From Tuctoria greenei (Eukaryota > Streptophyta > Magnoliopsida > Poales > Poaceae), in NCBI GenBank assembly GCA_036927565.1, contig JAYESD010000004.1, positions 95,236,942 to 95,300,941 on the forward strand: 64,000 nt of DNA, given 5' to 3'. Positions within the stretch are counted from its first letter, which is position 1; every line of letters starts with the position of its first letter. The notes beneath the pieces are model-generated. The model did no database searches. It was not told the origin of the DNA and saw nothing but the letters and a program-made list of their open reading frames with translations. This document shows positions 35,652 to 46,762 of the stretch, one piece after another. A program made the translations under genes and the position numbers.

Positions 35652-36592
35652 TGTAAAAGCCCTAAAAGCTACTGTGTTCACATTGGATAGAAGAATTAAA
35701 ATGAGGAAGAAAAACAAGTGGAAGATACTGCAAATATCAGAATGAATTAAATCAAGTCCGAAAAAAACGGAGGTTCAAAAACTTTTGAATCAAAAAGTCA
35801 TTTTTACATTAGGTCAAATGACCAGGGTATGTTCACCAAAATATTGCCTATTAAGCCCAAATAATAAGGGGTGAATCAATTTTGGAAATTCAATTAGAAA
35901 TGAGAGAATATAGAATTAGTACATATGATGGTTCAAATGATTCAAATAATAGAGCTAACATTTCAAACTCAATTAGTGTTCACATTGAAATATCAAAGTT
36001 AGAACCACCATTGTTTTCTGCACATCTAAACTGGAATCTATATTCATTGTTAGAAAATATGGACGAAAAATAATGAAGCAATACCCAAAAAGAATAAACC
36101 GAATTTAAATTTGAGATTTCAAACTCAACATTTCAAAAATCCAAATTTATAGTTCATCCTAATATTCCTCCTAATTAGATTAATGACTCCAGTAAAATTT
36201 AGCAAAGGATGAGTGAGTTAGCGGAGATATTTGAGCTGGGAAAAGAAGGATAAGGGGGAGTGAGAAGTGGACCCCACCTGGCAGCTGTACAAATCCTCAA
36301 CCGACTCCGTTTTCACCATATCGGTAGCAACTCACAGCGTGACACCGAGTCAGTTGCATGCGCCACATCCCTATCGTTTTCTCCAGCCTGGAGTGCACAG
36401 CAGAGGGCTCTTGTCTTTGCTCCCGAGTTGTTCATCTTCAATCCATCGCCCTGCCTTGCTCAAGTTTTCTTCCCAGTTCAAGCCCGACTCTGTTCGAGTT
36501 TTTCCCGTCTGCTGCCCTGCTCAACATCGCCAACATCCCTAGTAGAGTTTAGCACCACCAAAGACTTGTCAAGCTGCATAAGAGTCTCCATC
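35652..36592 (+). repeat. 3' LTR of LARD-A, first part
   Basis: Starts TGTAAAAGCCC and matches 12230-13163. It is interrupted at CCATC by SIRE-2 and continues at 48319. Confidence 0.9.
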
Positions 36593-38101
36593 AGAAAGTG
36601 CATCTAGGAATCCCTTGTGGGTTTTGGATGATTTATAACAAGGAAATGAGATCCTAACCTATTTGTTGAGATGAACACAGATTTTAATAGTAAAATAAGC
36701 AAAGTGCCAAAAAGAAGGGAGAATGAGGAGCAAAGTGGAAATGAGCTCAAGGAAGAAGAATAGTAGATCATTGTGTATGGAGTGTGTTAAGGAAACACAC
36801 CCCAAGAGCTCAATCACAATTAAACACACACATTGCACAAAGTTATACAGGACTGGACTAGTCCAAATGTCACCAGACTAGTCCGATATCCTCTCTGCAC
36901 AAAATCGGACAAGTCCGATATCCATCGGAGTAGTCCGATATCTCTCTGACTAGAATCGGACTGGTCCTCCCCAGTGCGGACTTGTCCTCTAAACACTTCA
37001 AAAGTCACACAAAATCGTACAAGTCTGATATTAGAACGGACTAGTCCGAAAAACCCTCTGACCTAAATCGGACAAGTCTTCCAAGTGCGGACTTGTCACC
37101 CAATTCACTTAGGGTTTCACATGTCCGGACAAGTCCAATAACTATCGGACTAGTCCGAAGATTTCTAGAAGAGAAATTGGACAAGTCCGCCCCTAGCTGA
37201 ACTAGTCCGATATTTCGGGACACTTAGGGTTTGCTTCACACAGAACACCGGACTAGTCCAGTGTCCACCACAGACTAGTCCGATATTTCTAAACCCTAAC
37301 GATCACTTTTAGAAACCCCATATAAATAGAGGTGCACGGCCCAACTTTAATCTCTCTCGAACCCTAGCGCCGTCACACCTACCAAGAGCCTCAAAAACCA
37401 CATCTCTCTATGAAATTAAGTGCAACAAAGATCAATCCTTTGAGGATTCACTCTAGATCATCGGAGAGACACGTTCAACACTCATTGAGCTCTTGGTTTG
37501 ATTCTCTAACACACTCCTGTGATTTCATTGCAATATTTTGAGTGTGTCCTTGGTGGAATTTCATATTATAATCTAAGGGAGCTCTCAACGTGTGAGAAGG
37601 CCCCTTTGAATTCAGTTATTCACCCGTTTGTGATAAGAGGAAGAGGATTGTCCTTCGTGGCGATCCGACGAGGGAATGGTTGGAGAAGACCCGGTCCTTT
37701 TGTGGACTCCTCAACATGGATGTAGGTTGCCTCTGTGGGAACCGAACCACGGGATAAATCTCTTGGTTCTTGTTTTGTGTTCATCGTTCTTTACATTATA
37801 TCAATCTAGGGTTTCAATTAATCTTGCTCACATTACGTTGAAATATCAAATTTAATATTGACTTATGATATACCCTAGTACATAATCTTGCAACACATAA
37901 ATTACAAGTATATTTCCGCTGCTACACCCTAGAATCAAACTTAATAAATCAAACTTGTTCAACCTATTTCATACACACCGGAGTAGTATGCACTTTACCG
38001 GACTAGTCCGATATCTGTGGTTTTGAACTGGTTGTTAAGTATTGCAAGTTCCGACAAATTTCAAAAAGCCCTATTCACTCCTCCCCTCTAGGCCACTTTC
38101 A
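36593..38101 (+). repeat. 5' LTR of SIRE-2
   Basis: 1,509 bp. The expected TG start reads AG at 36593-36594, a mutated terminus; it ends ACTTTCA. About twenty intact or decayed palindromes lie at 36845-37290 and again at 37990-38015. Compared with the 3' LTR it lacks about 50 bp between two motif copies near 37028. Confidence 0.92.
37319..37328 (+). promoter_or_regulatory. TATA box in SIRE-2 5' LTR
   Basis: CATATAAATA followed by GAGGTGCACGG. The 3' LTR has CATAAAAATA at the same place, a probable loss. Confidence 0.65.
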
Positions 38102-38103
38102 AT

Positions 38104-38115
38104 TGGCATCAGAGC
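38104..38115 (+). other. Primer-binding site of SIRE-2
   Basis: TGGCATCAGAGC two bases after the LTR end; initiator-Met-tRNA type. Confidence 0.8.
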
Positions 38116-38154
38116 GGGTTCTTCAAGAAAGAGACTAATCACTCAAAGAAGATC

Positions 38155-40536
38155 ATGTCGGACATGAAGGACATCCACAAGAGCAACAACCAAGAGAAGT
38201 TTGATGATGAAAAGAACCTCAAGGTGGAGAAGCTCCTCAAAGCCATTTAAGACATCGAGGACAATGATGAGGAGACGCTAGAAACGAAGGCGCTCCTAAG
38301 AAAGAAGACACTTCCAAAGGGAAAGTAAAGATTGAAGAAAAGAAGAAGGGGAGTAGTCACACCGACTACTCCCGATATCCTTTTAACTATGATCGTCTCA
38401 ATTCCAATAATAATCATTATTTGTCTATCCCACTTAGAAAAGCCCCACATTTCGATGGAAGTGATTACTCAATGTGGAGGCAAAATATGAAAATGCATCT
38501 AATTTCCCTCAATCCAAGTTTATGGCATATTGTGTGCACAGGGATAGATATCCCGGACGACGACGAAGAGCTCACACCAAGCCAAGAGTAGGCTATTCAT
38601 TGAAATGCTCAAGCCGTGGCAGTAATTACCTCTTCGCTCAGTCGGGACAAGTTCACCAAGGTGGATAGACTCGAGATTGCTAAGGAGATTTGGGACACAC
38701 TGCAAACTGCACATGAAGGTGATCGTCATGTGCATGAAGCAAAGATCGAAATGATCGAAGGCGAATTAGGAAGATTCGAAATTGAATAAGACGGGTCACC
38801 CCATGACATGTACAACCAATTGAAGACACTCATCAACAAGGTCAGATCATACGGAAGTAAGAAGTGGAATGACCACGAGGTGGTAAAGCTCATCCTTAGA
38901 GCTTTCATGCCTCGCAACGTCACCCTATGCTCCATTATCAGAGAAAGCCCCAAATACAAAAGGATGACTCCGGATGAACTACTTGGAAACATCATCAACT
39001 TCGAGATGATGGAAAAACAAGCAAATCATGTCAAGGATATTGCCGACATCACCTCGGCAAAGCAGAAAGGAGTTGCTTTGAAGTCCACCCTCAAGCTACT
39101 ATCTAAAGAAGCTAGAGAAGCACAACTAGAAGAAGACAGTGACGGCGAGAGCAGTGAATTAGGCAAAGAAGACATGATATTGTTCATGAAGAAATTCAAG
39201 AGAATAATGAAGAAAAGACAAGGTGCCAAATCAAGCAAAGGAAAGTACAAGGAAAGAACAAAGCCAAAGTTGAGGCGGGCATGCTATAATTGTGGCGAGT
39301 ATAGCCACTTTATAGTTAATTGCCCATATGAAGAGAACAAGAAAAAGACTAAGGAAGTCAAGCCTCAACCCAAGAAATTCTTCAAGATGAAGAAACAAGA
39401 CGAACAAGCTCACATAGGGAATGAGTGGGACTCAAATGATGAGTCCTCATCATCCGAAGAAGAAGAGATGGCTAGCATAGCCATCGAGAAGACATCCAAG
39501 AAGTCTACTCTCTTCCCTAAACTCAGCCCAAGGAAGGGAGATGGCACTTGCCTTATGGCAAAGGAAGGTAAACGCAAGGTAACCATTAAACCCCCTTCCG
39601 TGCATTCCTATTCTAGTGATGATGAAATCAATAGTGATAATAAGGATATGCTTATTGGACTAGATAGGAAAACAGCCACAAAAATGAAATTTTTGCTTGA
39701 TCAACTTGTTGAGAAGGAGAGGTTAATACATCGTCAAGAGGACATGATCATCTCCCAAAAGGAGGAATATGTCGAACTTCACAAGCTTCTAGAAATTGAA
39801 AAGTAACGAAGCAAATCACTAGAGTTTGAGTTAGCTTCAAGCAAGGAAACTTGCTTGGAGTTAACCGACTCAAATGCTACAATCAAGGACCAACTTGCTG
39901 ACCTGATCAAGGTTAACAAGATCCTTGAAGTGCAAGTTGAGTCACTCAAGCAAGGTGAACCTTCTTCCTTTTCAAGTTCACCTTCTCAACCCACTAAAAC
40001 TTAGTTTGCTCATGCTTGTACATGCAATAAAATTGACATCAGTTTGAAAGACAAGCCGACCTCTACAAAGGATAAACATCCTACCCAAAGTGGCATATTT
40101 GACAAGGAGAAGATCAAATATGCACGTAGTGCATACTTGGTCCAAAGACCTCCAAATGTCAAATATGGCATTGGTTATTCTTATGGTGAAAAGCAACATG
40201 CTAAAAGCAATAAGAATAACAAGGAGAGGATTGCCTTTGTAAAGGGGAGACCCTCTCAAACTGAAAAGGTTCGGACTAGTCCATTGGTGTATGGACAAGT
40301 TCGATCCTCCAGACAAGTCCGGCCTCCCAGACTAGTCCTGTACATAACCAACGACAGTTATTGTTTAGAACCTTCGATGCCTCATATGTCTTAATGAAAA
40401 ATAATTTTGGCAAGCTTATGCTTATTATGTTGGGCCACACCATGAGAACATCAAGTCTCATGTGTGGGTGCCCAAATGTCTTGTAACTAACCTCCAAGGA
40501 CCCAAGCAAGCTTGGGTACCTAAAACCAAAGCATAA
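38155..40536 (+). pseudogene. Copia gag of SIRE-2, with internal stops
   Basis: The ATG at 38155 matches the SIRE-1 gag start. A TAA at 38248 and a shift near 38315 damage the N-terminus. The capsid part is then open from 38808 for 332 codons. It includes AFMPRNVTLCSII, a CCHC knuckle CYNCGEYSHFIVNC (about 39282-39323) and a Glu/Lys-rich coiled-coil-like tail. Stops at 39804 and 40002 interrupt the tail. The frame continues with a palindrome-coded segment (40268-40340) to TAA at 40534, where PKQAWVPK marks the usual gag end of this group. Pol starts immediately after a pyrimidine-rich TTTTTGCAG. Confidence 0.88.
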
Positions 40537-41041
40537 TCTATTTTTGCAGGCCTATTCCTCCGGTGGATCTAAATGGGTGCTAGACAGTGGCTGCACCAAT
40601 CATATGACCGGAGAAAGAAGAATGTTCATTGAATATGAAGAAAATGAGGATCCAAACGAGGGCATCTACTTTCGATATAATAGTCAAGGAAAGGTGCTCG
40701 GTACCGGTAAAATTGCAATATCTTCTAAAGACACACTTTCTCATGTTTTACAAGTTGAATACTTAGATTATAACCTGCTGTCCATATCTCAATTTTGTGA
40801 CAAAGGTTATAATTGCTTGTTCACTAACGAGGGTGTGACCGTTTCTAGGAGGAGTGATGGTTCCATTGCATTCAAGGGTATGTTAAAGAGAAAGCTCTAT
40901 CTTGTTGACCTCAACAAGGATAAAGCCGAACTTGACACATGCTTGATTGCAAAGACCAACATGGGTTGGCTGTGGCATAGACGACTAGCGCATGTTGTTA
41001 TGAGGAAACTTCAAAAACTCCTCAAGGGCGATCACATCTGA
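40537..41041 (+). pseudogene. Copia protease and pre-integrase domain (SIRE-2)
   Basis: WVLDSGCTNHMTG at about 40567-40605 is the retroviral-type aspartic protease active site with the DSG triad present. WLWHRRLAHVVMRKL near 40970 is the GAG-pre-integrase signature. The frame is open from 40544 to TGA at 41039, which separates it from integrase. The protease would cut Gag-Pol into its parts. Confidence 0.9.
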
Positions 41042-42350
41042 CGTTTAAAGGATGTTGTGTTTGAGAAAGACAGGCCTTGTAGCACGTGCCAGGCCGGGAA
41101 GCAAGTTGGAGCACCTCACCCCGCCAAGAACGTCATGACTACAACAAGACCGCTCGAGCTACTTCACATGGACATGTTTGGTCCAATTGCCTACATAAGC
41201 ATCAGCGGTAACAAATATGGTTTAGTAGTTGTTGATGATTTTTCTCGCTTCACATGGGTTTTCTTTTTGCATGATAAGTCAGAAACACAAGGAATACTCA
41301 AGAAGTTCTTCAAGCGAGCTCAAAACGAATTCTCATTGACAATCAAGAACATTCAAAGTGACAACGGCACGGAGTTCAAGAACACACAAGTGGAGGAGTA
41401 CCTTGATGAAGAAGGCTTAAAGCATGAGTTTTCAGCTCTGTACTCCCCACAACAAAACGGAGTTGCCGAAAGAAAGAACCGAACACTCATAGAGATGGCA
41501 AGAATATTTCTCGATGAGTACAAGACCTCGGATCGATTTTGGGTGGAAGCGATTAACACCGCTTTCCACGCCGTAAATCGACTTCATGTTCATTGACTAC
41601 TCAAGAAGACATCCTATGAGCTACTCACTGGTAACAAACCCAATATTTCATATTTTTGATTTTTGGTTCTCCATGTTATATTTTAAACAAGAAGCCCAAG
41701 ACTTCAAAGTTTGCTTCGAAGTCCGATGAAGGTTTCTTGCTTGGTTATGATTTGAACACTTACGCCTATCGTGTTTTCAACAAGACCTCCGAACTTGTTG
41801 AAGTAGAACGTGACGTAGTGTTCGATGAGACTAACGACTCCCAAAAGGAGCAAGTTGATCCATGTGTACTAGGTAAAGAAGAAGCTCCCTGTCAAGCATT
41901 GAAAAGAATGGCCTTAGGTGAAGTTCGACCACAAGAGTCACCTCTACACGTGCATGAGGAAGATGAACCACAAGAGGATGTCAACGATCAAGGGGGAGCT
42001 CCCACACAAGATCAACCACAAGAATACGAAGATAATCAACAAGTCAACAAGGGCAACCATTTAGGGGGAGAAGAAGATGATCATGAAGATACAACGCCTC
42101 AAGTGCCACACCCAAGAGTACACCAATGCATCCAAAGGGATCACCCAATTGACAATATCATCGGTGACATCCAAAAGGGAGTAACCACTAGATCTCGTAT
42201 ATCTAACTTTTGTGAGCACTATTCGTTTGTATCCTTTTTGAAACCGCGCAGGGTTGAGGATGCATTGAAAGATCCGGAATGGGTGGTGGAAATGCAAGAA
42301 GAATTGAACAACTTCAAGCGGAACGAGGTGTGAGAACTCGTGGCAAGACC
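41042..42350 (+). pseudogene. Copia integrase and linker (SIRE-2)
   Basis: 41057-41596 holds CSTCQAGK (zinc-binding Cys pair), LLHMDMFGP (first Asp), IQSDNGTEF (second Asp) and NGVAERKNR (Glu), so the DDE triad is complete. A TGA at about 41594 follows NRLHVH. The C-terminal part resumes at 41656 with SKFASKSDEGFLLGY and an acidic, Gln-rich linker to 42330, where a TGA follows FKRNEV. Integrase joins the element DNA to the host chromosome. Confidence 0.9.
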
Positions 42351-43705
42351 CAATGCGAACATTGTTAGCACCAAGTGGGTCTTGTGCAACAAACAAGATG
42401 AACACGGGGTGGTGACAAGGAACAAGGCCACAAGTCGAAGGTTTGGATTTCGATGAGACCTTTGCTCCATTAGCTAGACTTGAATCTATTATAATATTAC
42501 TTGCATATGATACTCACCATGATTTCAAGCTGTATCAAATGGATGTGAAAAACACCTTCCTCAACGGACCAATCAAGGAGGAGGTGTATGTGGAGCAACC
42601 CCCCCCCCCTCCCCCCCGATTATAAGACAAAAAGTTTCTCGACCACGTATTCAAATTGCGTAAGGCTCTCTACGGCCTCAAACAAGCTCCTAGAGCTTGG
42701 TATGAGTGTCTTAGAGATTTCTTAATTGAAAATGGCTTTAAGATTGGCAAAGTAGATTATACACTATTTACAAAGTATTTTGACAATGATCTTTTTATTT
42801 GTCAAATTTATGTTGATGATATAATCTTTGGGTCAACTAATCAATCTTTTTGTGAGGAATTTAGTAAAATCATGACAAATAGGTTTGAAATCAATGATGG
42901 GAGAACTAAAGTACTTCTTGGGATTCCAAGTGCAGCAACAAAATGAAGGGACGTTCATAAGCCAAACCAAGTACACGCAAGACATACTCTAGACGTTTGG
43001 TATGGACAAGGCGAAGCCTATAAAGACTCCCATGGCAACAAATGGCCACTTGGATCTCAATGAAAATGGACCTAGCGTCGATCAAAAGGTATATCGCTCC
43101 ATGATTGGATCTCTACTCTATTTATGTGCATCTAGGCCAGACATTATGTTGAGTGTACGTTTGTGTTCAAGGTTTCAAGCCAATCCGAAGGAGTGTCACT
43201 TGACAGCCATAAAAAGGATCTTGAGCTATTTAGTTCATACACCCAACCTTAGTCTTTGGTACCCAAAAGGCTCAAAATTCAATCTCATTGGTTACTCCGA
43301 TGCAGATTATGCCGAGTGCAAAGTAGATAGAAAAAGCACCTCCGGTACATGCCAATTCCTAGGGAGATCCTTAGTTTCTTGGTCCTCCAAGAAACAAAAT
43401 TCCATTGCCTTATCCACAGCCAAAGCGAAGTATGTTCAGCCGGGATTTGTTATGCACAACTCCTTTGGATGCGACAAACTCTAAAGGATTACAGTTATAA
43501 TATGAACCGTATTCCACTCCTTTGTGACAGTGACCGTGCCATTAAAATTGCCCACAACCCAGTTGAGCACTCTAGAACCAAACACATAGATATAAGACAT
43601 CACTTTTTGAGAGATCATTCCATTAAAGGAGATATAGCTATTTCCCATGTCAACACCCAAAAGCAGTTGATGAAAAACGCTTTTGCGAACTTTGAAATGA
43701 ACTAA
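42351..43705 (+). pseudogene. Copia reverse transcriptase and RNase H (SIRE-2)
   Basis: RT: DFDETFAPLARLESI at 42443, YQMDVKNTFLNG with the first catalytic Asp, then a run of C (42599-42618) where the family has Gly-Phe-Glu, then a stop. It resumes with LRKALYGLKQAPRAW and YVDDIIFGS (YVDD at 42809-42820). RNase H: PDIMLSVR, GYSDADYAECKVDRKSTSG with the catalytic Asp, WSSKKQNSIALSTAKAKY where the usual Glu (AEY) reads Lys. After a shift near 43440 the tail is LLCDSDRAIKIAHNPVEHSRTKHIDIRHHFLRD. Stop at 43703. Confidence 0.92.
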
Positions 43706-44715
43706 ATATCCTTGATGCTCGGAGTGTGGATTGAAATGTTGCATACCTGTATGAATTCTTCAAAATATGTTGATTGGATTGTGAAAATCATCACTCTCAA
43801 TTTTCTTCTGAAAACTATGTTAATTATTAGATCTTGGTGAATTATGATCATTGCTTGATTGTTGTATGCTTACTGATCATATTCATCAAGATTATTTGAT
43901 TTGATTTGCCTCCCTATTTTCTAAATATGTACCTTCAAATATATATGAATGGGCTAAGCAATTCTTGCCTGGTGACCACAGACTAGTCCGTGGTTACCCA
44001 GACTAGTCCGCCCATGCAGACTAGTCCACGGAGTGCCGGTTAGGCTGGACTAATCCGGTAGATAATGGACCAGTCCGATATAGTCCTCTCGAAAAGTTCG
44101 GACTAGTCCGGTCATCTCCGGACTTGTCCTATTTTTCATGTCCTTAACCCTAGCTGCCGCCAAAACCCTAATCCCTTCATCCTCACTCTTGCCTCACGCG
44201 TTTTCTCTCTTCCACTCGAGTTCCCAAGGCGATTCCTTGATTTCTCCATCGGAACTTTGCATGTTTTGGTGGAATTTGATTGTCATTGCATCGGGATTGA
44301 AGTTCTCGGACAAGTCCGGCCTTCAACACCCTCATCTCCAGGTTCCAATCGATTTCTTCGGTAATTTTCACTCAAACCCTAGAAATTCCTAATTTCGTCA
44401 TTGTTGATCGAATAGCCTAGCATATTTCACTATATACATGCCTTCTTGATGTATTACGTCTATGCTACGCTTGTTGAGCATTAGGAATCAACTTTTGTCC
44501 AGTCTATTAGGTTTTCGAGGATGAGCACCAGACTAGTCCGGTCTATGCACGGACATGTCCGGTCCCCCAAACTAGTCCGTGCCTGTACATCGGACAAGTA
44601 CGATTTTTCTGAACTCAAAACCTAACTTTTCAATTCCCCAATGCAATTCCTTGCTATCCTCTCACACCTATGCCTTGTACCATTCATTCTCATTTATGCC
44701 ACTCATTCTCAGGTC
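43706..44715 (+). promoter_or_regulatory. Palindrome-rich region before the third reading frame of SIRE-2
   Basis: 1 kb between pol and the third frame. GGACTAGTCC-type motifs cluster at 43978-44130, 44310-44320 and 44520-44600. 44150-44360 resembles a plant 5' leader (CCGCCAAAACCCTAATCCC). CG|GTAATT at 44361 and TTCTCAG|GTC at 44712 could be splice sites of a 352-bp intron just ahead of the ATG at 44716. The promoter and splicing roles are inference. Confidence 0.4.
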
Positions 44716-46304
44716 ATGTCGAGCTCGAACAATGAAGTCTCCGACTTTGAGGCCTAGATGGACCACGAGGTGGCACCTCGGACATCGACGAGTCTTGGCA
44801 AGAAGCGCCAAGAGAAACCTTTTGAGCCAGCTACGTCTCCTCCACATGCTCGGAGGAAAGTGCTAGCGAAGAAGCCGACCTCCATGGTGCCAGCTTCTAG
44901 GGCTACCACCGGTGGTGGCCCTAGCTCGGCAAGTGCCCGCCTAGCCAAAGGCAAGGGCAATGGGATAGCGACGGGTCCAGTTGGCCCGTTGAAGCTCCAT
45001 GCTCCGAGGGAAGGGGTTCGGGACCCCACTGAAGAGAAGTTCAACGGGAAGGGCAGTGATTCAGCGGCAAAGTTCAGAAGCATTGATTGGTATGGCCAAC
45101 CGAAGCAGGCTGCCGACGGAAGATTTTGGTGCAACTTCCATGTAGATTTCTACAAATCTGTGTATCTCCCAATGAAGACACCGGTTGTGCGCAGTCAATG
45201 TATTGATTGGGAACACATTGAGAAGAAGGGTTGCTCCCCGTTCACTGAACTGGTGCAAGCCATTGAGAGGCATGGCCTGAAGGACCTCTTTGCCTTCAGG
45301 AATAACTGGAATGATGAAGTCATTGCACAATTCTTTGCAACATGCCACCTCTCGGGTGAAGATGAGGAAAGTGTTACTTGGATGACTCACGGATCCAAGT
45401 ACAGTATCACTCAAGAAGACTTTGCAAGCCTGCTTCACCTTGACACCTCAAGATCTAACTACTTGATCATACACAACATAGGTGTCATTGAGAAGGATAA
45501 GATGAAGCTCTTATATGAGAAAAACTCCAAGTTCAAACCCCCATCCACAAAGAACATGAAGTCGTTCTATGTGGTTCTCAACAGAGTCTTGAGGAAGACC
45601 ATCGCTCCCAAGGATGGAGATGCCGGGAGTGTGCAGGGTTATCTCCAGACATTGATGAGAGTGATAAGCAAGGGTCGCCAGTTTGATGTGGTGGACTACA
45701 TTTGGAATGACATGGTTAACATATCTTGCACACCCAAAAGATCCTGTGGTTATGCCCCATATCTGATGTTTGTGATGAAGAGGTCACCGGGATTGAATTT
45801 ATCAAGGATGTGGAGCATCTACCCTTGAGGCCTTAGGTGCCTCAGAAGCCAAGTATCCAGGCTGCTTCCTCGCCGGCCTCCAGTCCTGAGACACCGGCAA
45901 GAAGGACTGAAGATGCAAGAGCTGCCTCTGCCAGTAGGGCAGCCCATCAAAGGAGATCAGCCAGTGGAATCTTCAAATACCTGGCTGCCATCTTCGCTTT
46001 CTGCAAAAAGGCCGAAGTGAAGGCTCATAAGCTCAACAAGAGAAGAAATGAGGATATGAAGTATGTGAAGGCATATGTGAAGCAAATTTTCCAGAAACTG
46101 GAGATCAAACCCATTAGATCTCCAGTAATCTCTGAAGATTCAGACTCAAATTTCACCGAGCTTGGGCCCTTGACCCCCTCCGAGCTTGCCTACTTTGGCA
46201 TTGGGGGCTCGAGTGACTCCGCACCTCCTCCTCCTCCTCCTCCTCATCAGGCTAAAAATGAAGATGACAAAGAAGACGATGAGAGGACTGACAGCGAAGA
46301 GTGA
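44716..46304 (+). pseudogene. Third reading frame of SIRE-2, downstream of pol (unknown function)
   Basis: The probable start is 44716, 14 codons before an in-frame TAG (44755-44757). The open part runs 44758-45828, 356 codons. Residues 1-100 are basic and low in complexity. Residues 105-340 look globular, with FRSIDWYGQPKQ, FWCNFHVDFYKS, NDEVIAQFFATCHLSG and WMTHGSKYSITQEDFASLL. A one-base shift near 45778 moves to the frame that carries a Lys-rich helix-like part, an acidic stretch, eight prolines and an acidic end at 46304. The globular part resembles 'putative plant transposon protein' domains of grass elements. Sireviruses can carry an env-like gene here, but I see no signal peptide or membrane segment. 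Confidence 0.6.
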
Positions 46305-46762
46305 AGACCTTAGGACCCTCCTCTCCTTCTTTTTGGTGTCTTGATGCCGAAAGGGGAGAGATTGAGGGGGAGTCTTAGCCTTAGCTGTAGGATCCGAGGA
46401 GAGAGCTCTCTTGTATGCTTTTTGACTATTTTGCGGGTTGTAAAGCTTTAACTATGTTCTTAAATTAATTATGGTTCTGTGATGCAATGCTTGATCAATT
46501 TGAGAAGTATTTGTTGAAATATGTGATTTTGCTCCTAGAATGACATATATGCTTGGTTTTGGTTGTTTTATGTCAATTATGTCATTCTCATTGTTTCAAT
46601 ATACTTAGTCATGCATCCCACCATAAAGAATGCACATATAGATATGTTTTCACTACTTGATGTATTTTAGACTCATATGTGCATGCTTTATGAAAATCTC
46701 AACTTTTATCACATTTTGTGAAATCTAAATTGGTTGTCATCAATCACCAAAAAGGGGGAGAT
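46305..46762 (+). other. SIRE-2 3' untranslated region and polypurine tract
   Basis: AT-rich, with no gene. It ends AAAAAGGGGGAGAT directly before the 3' LTR, the copia plus-strand primer tract. A second purine run, AAGGGGAGAGATTGAGGGGGAG, lies at 46350-46371. Confidence 0.75.

Noticed and set aside
36845..37290. Regularly repeated CGGACTAGTCCG units with unique intervening sequence, superficially CRISPR-like
   Set aside because: Spacing is irregular, units are 12-bp palindromes inside LTRs, and the same arrays recur in every SIRE LTR. This is a Sirevirus regulatory array in a eukaryotic genome.
42061..42470. 114- and 83-codon minus-strand frames
   Set aside because: Shadows of the SIRE-2 pol linker. 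The same shadows occur opposite SIRE-1.
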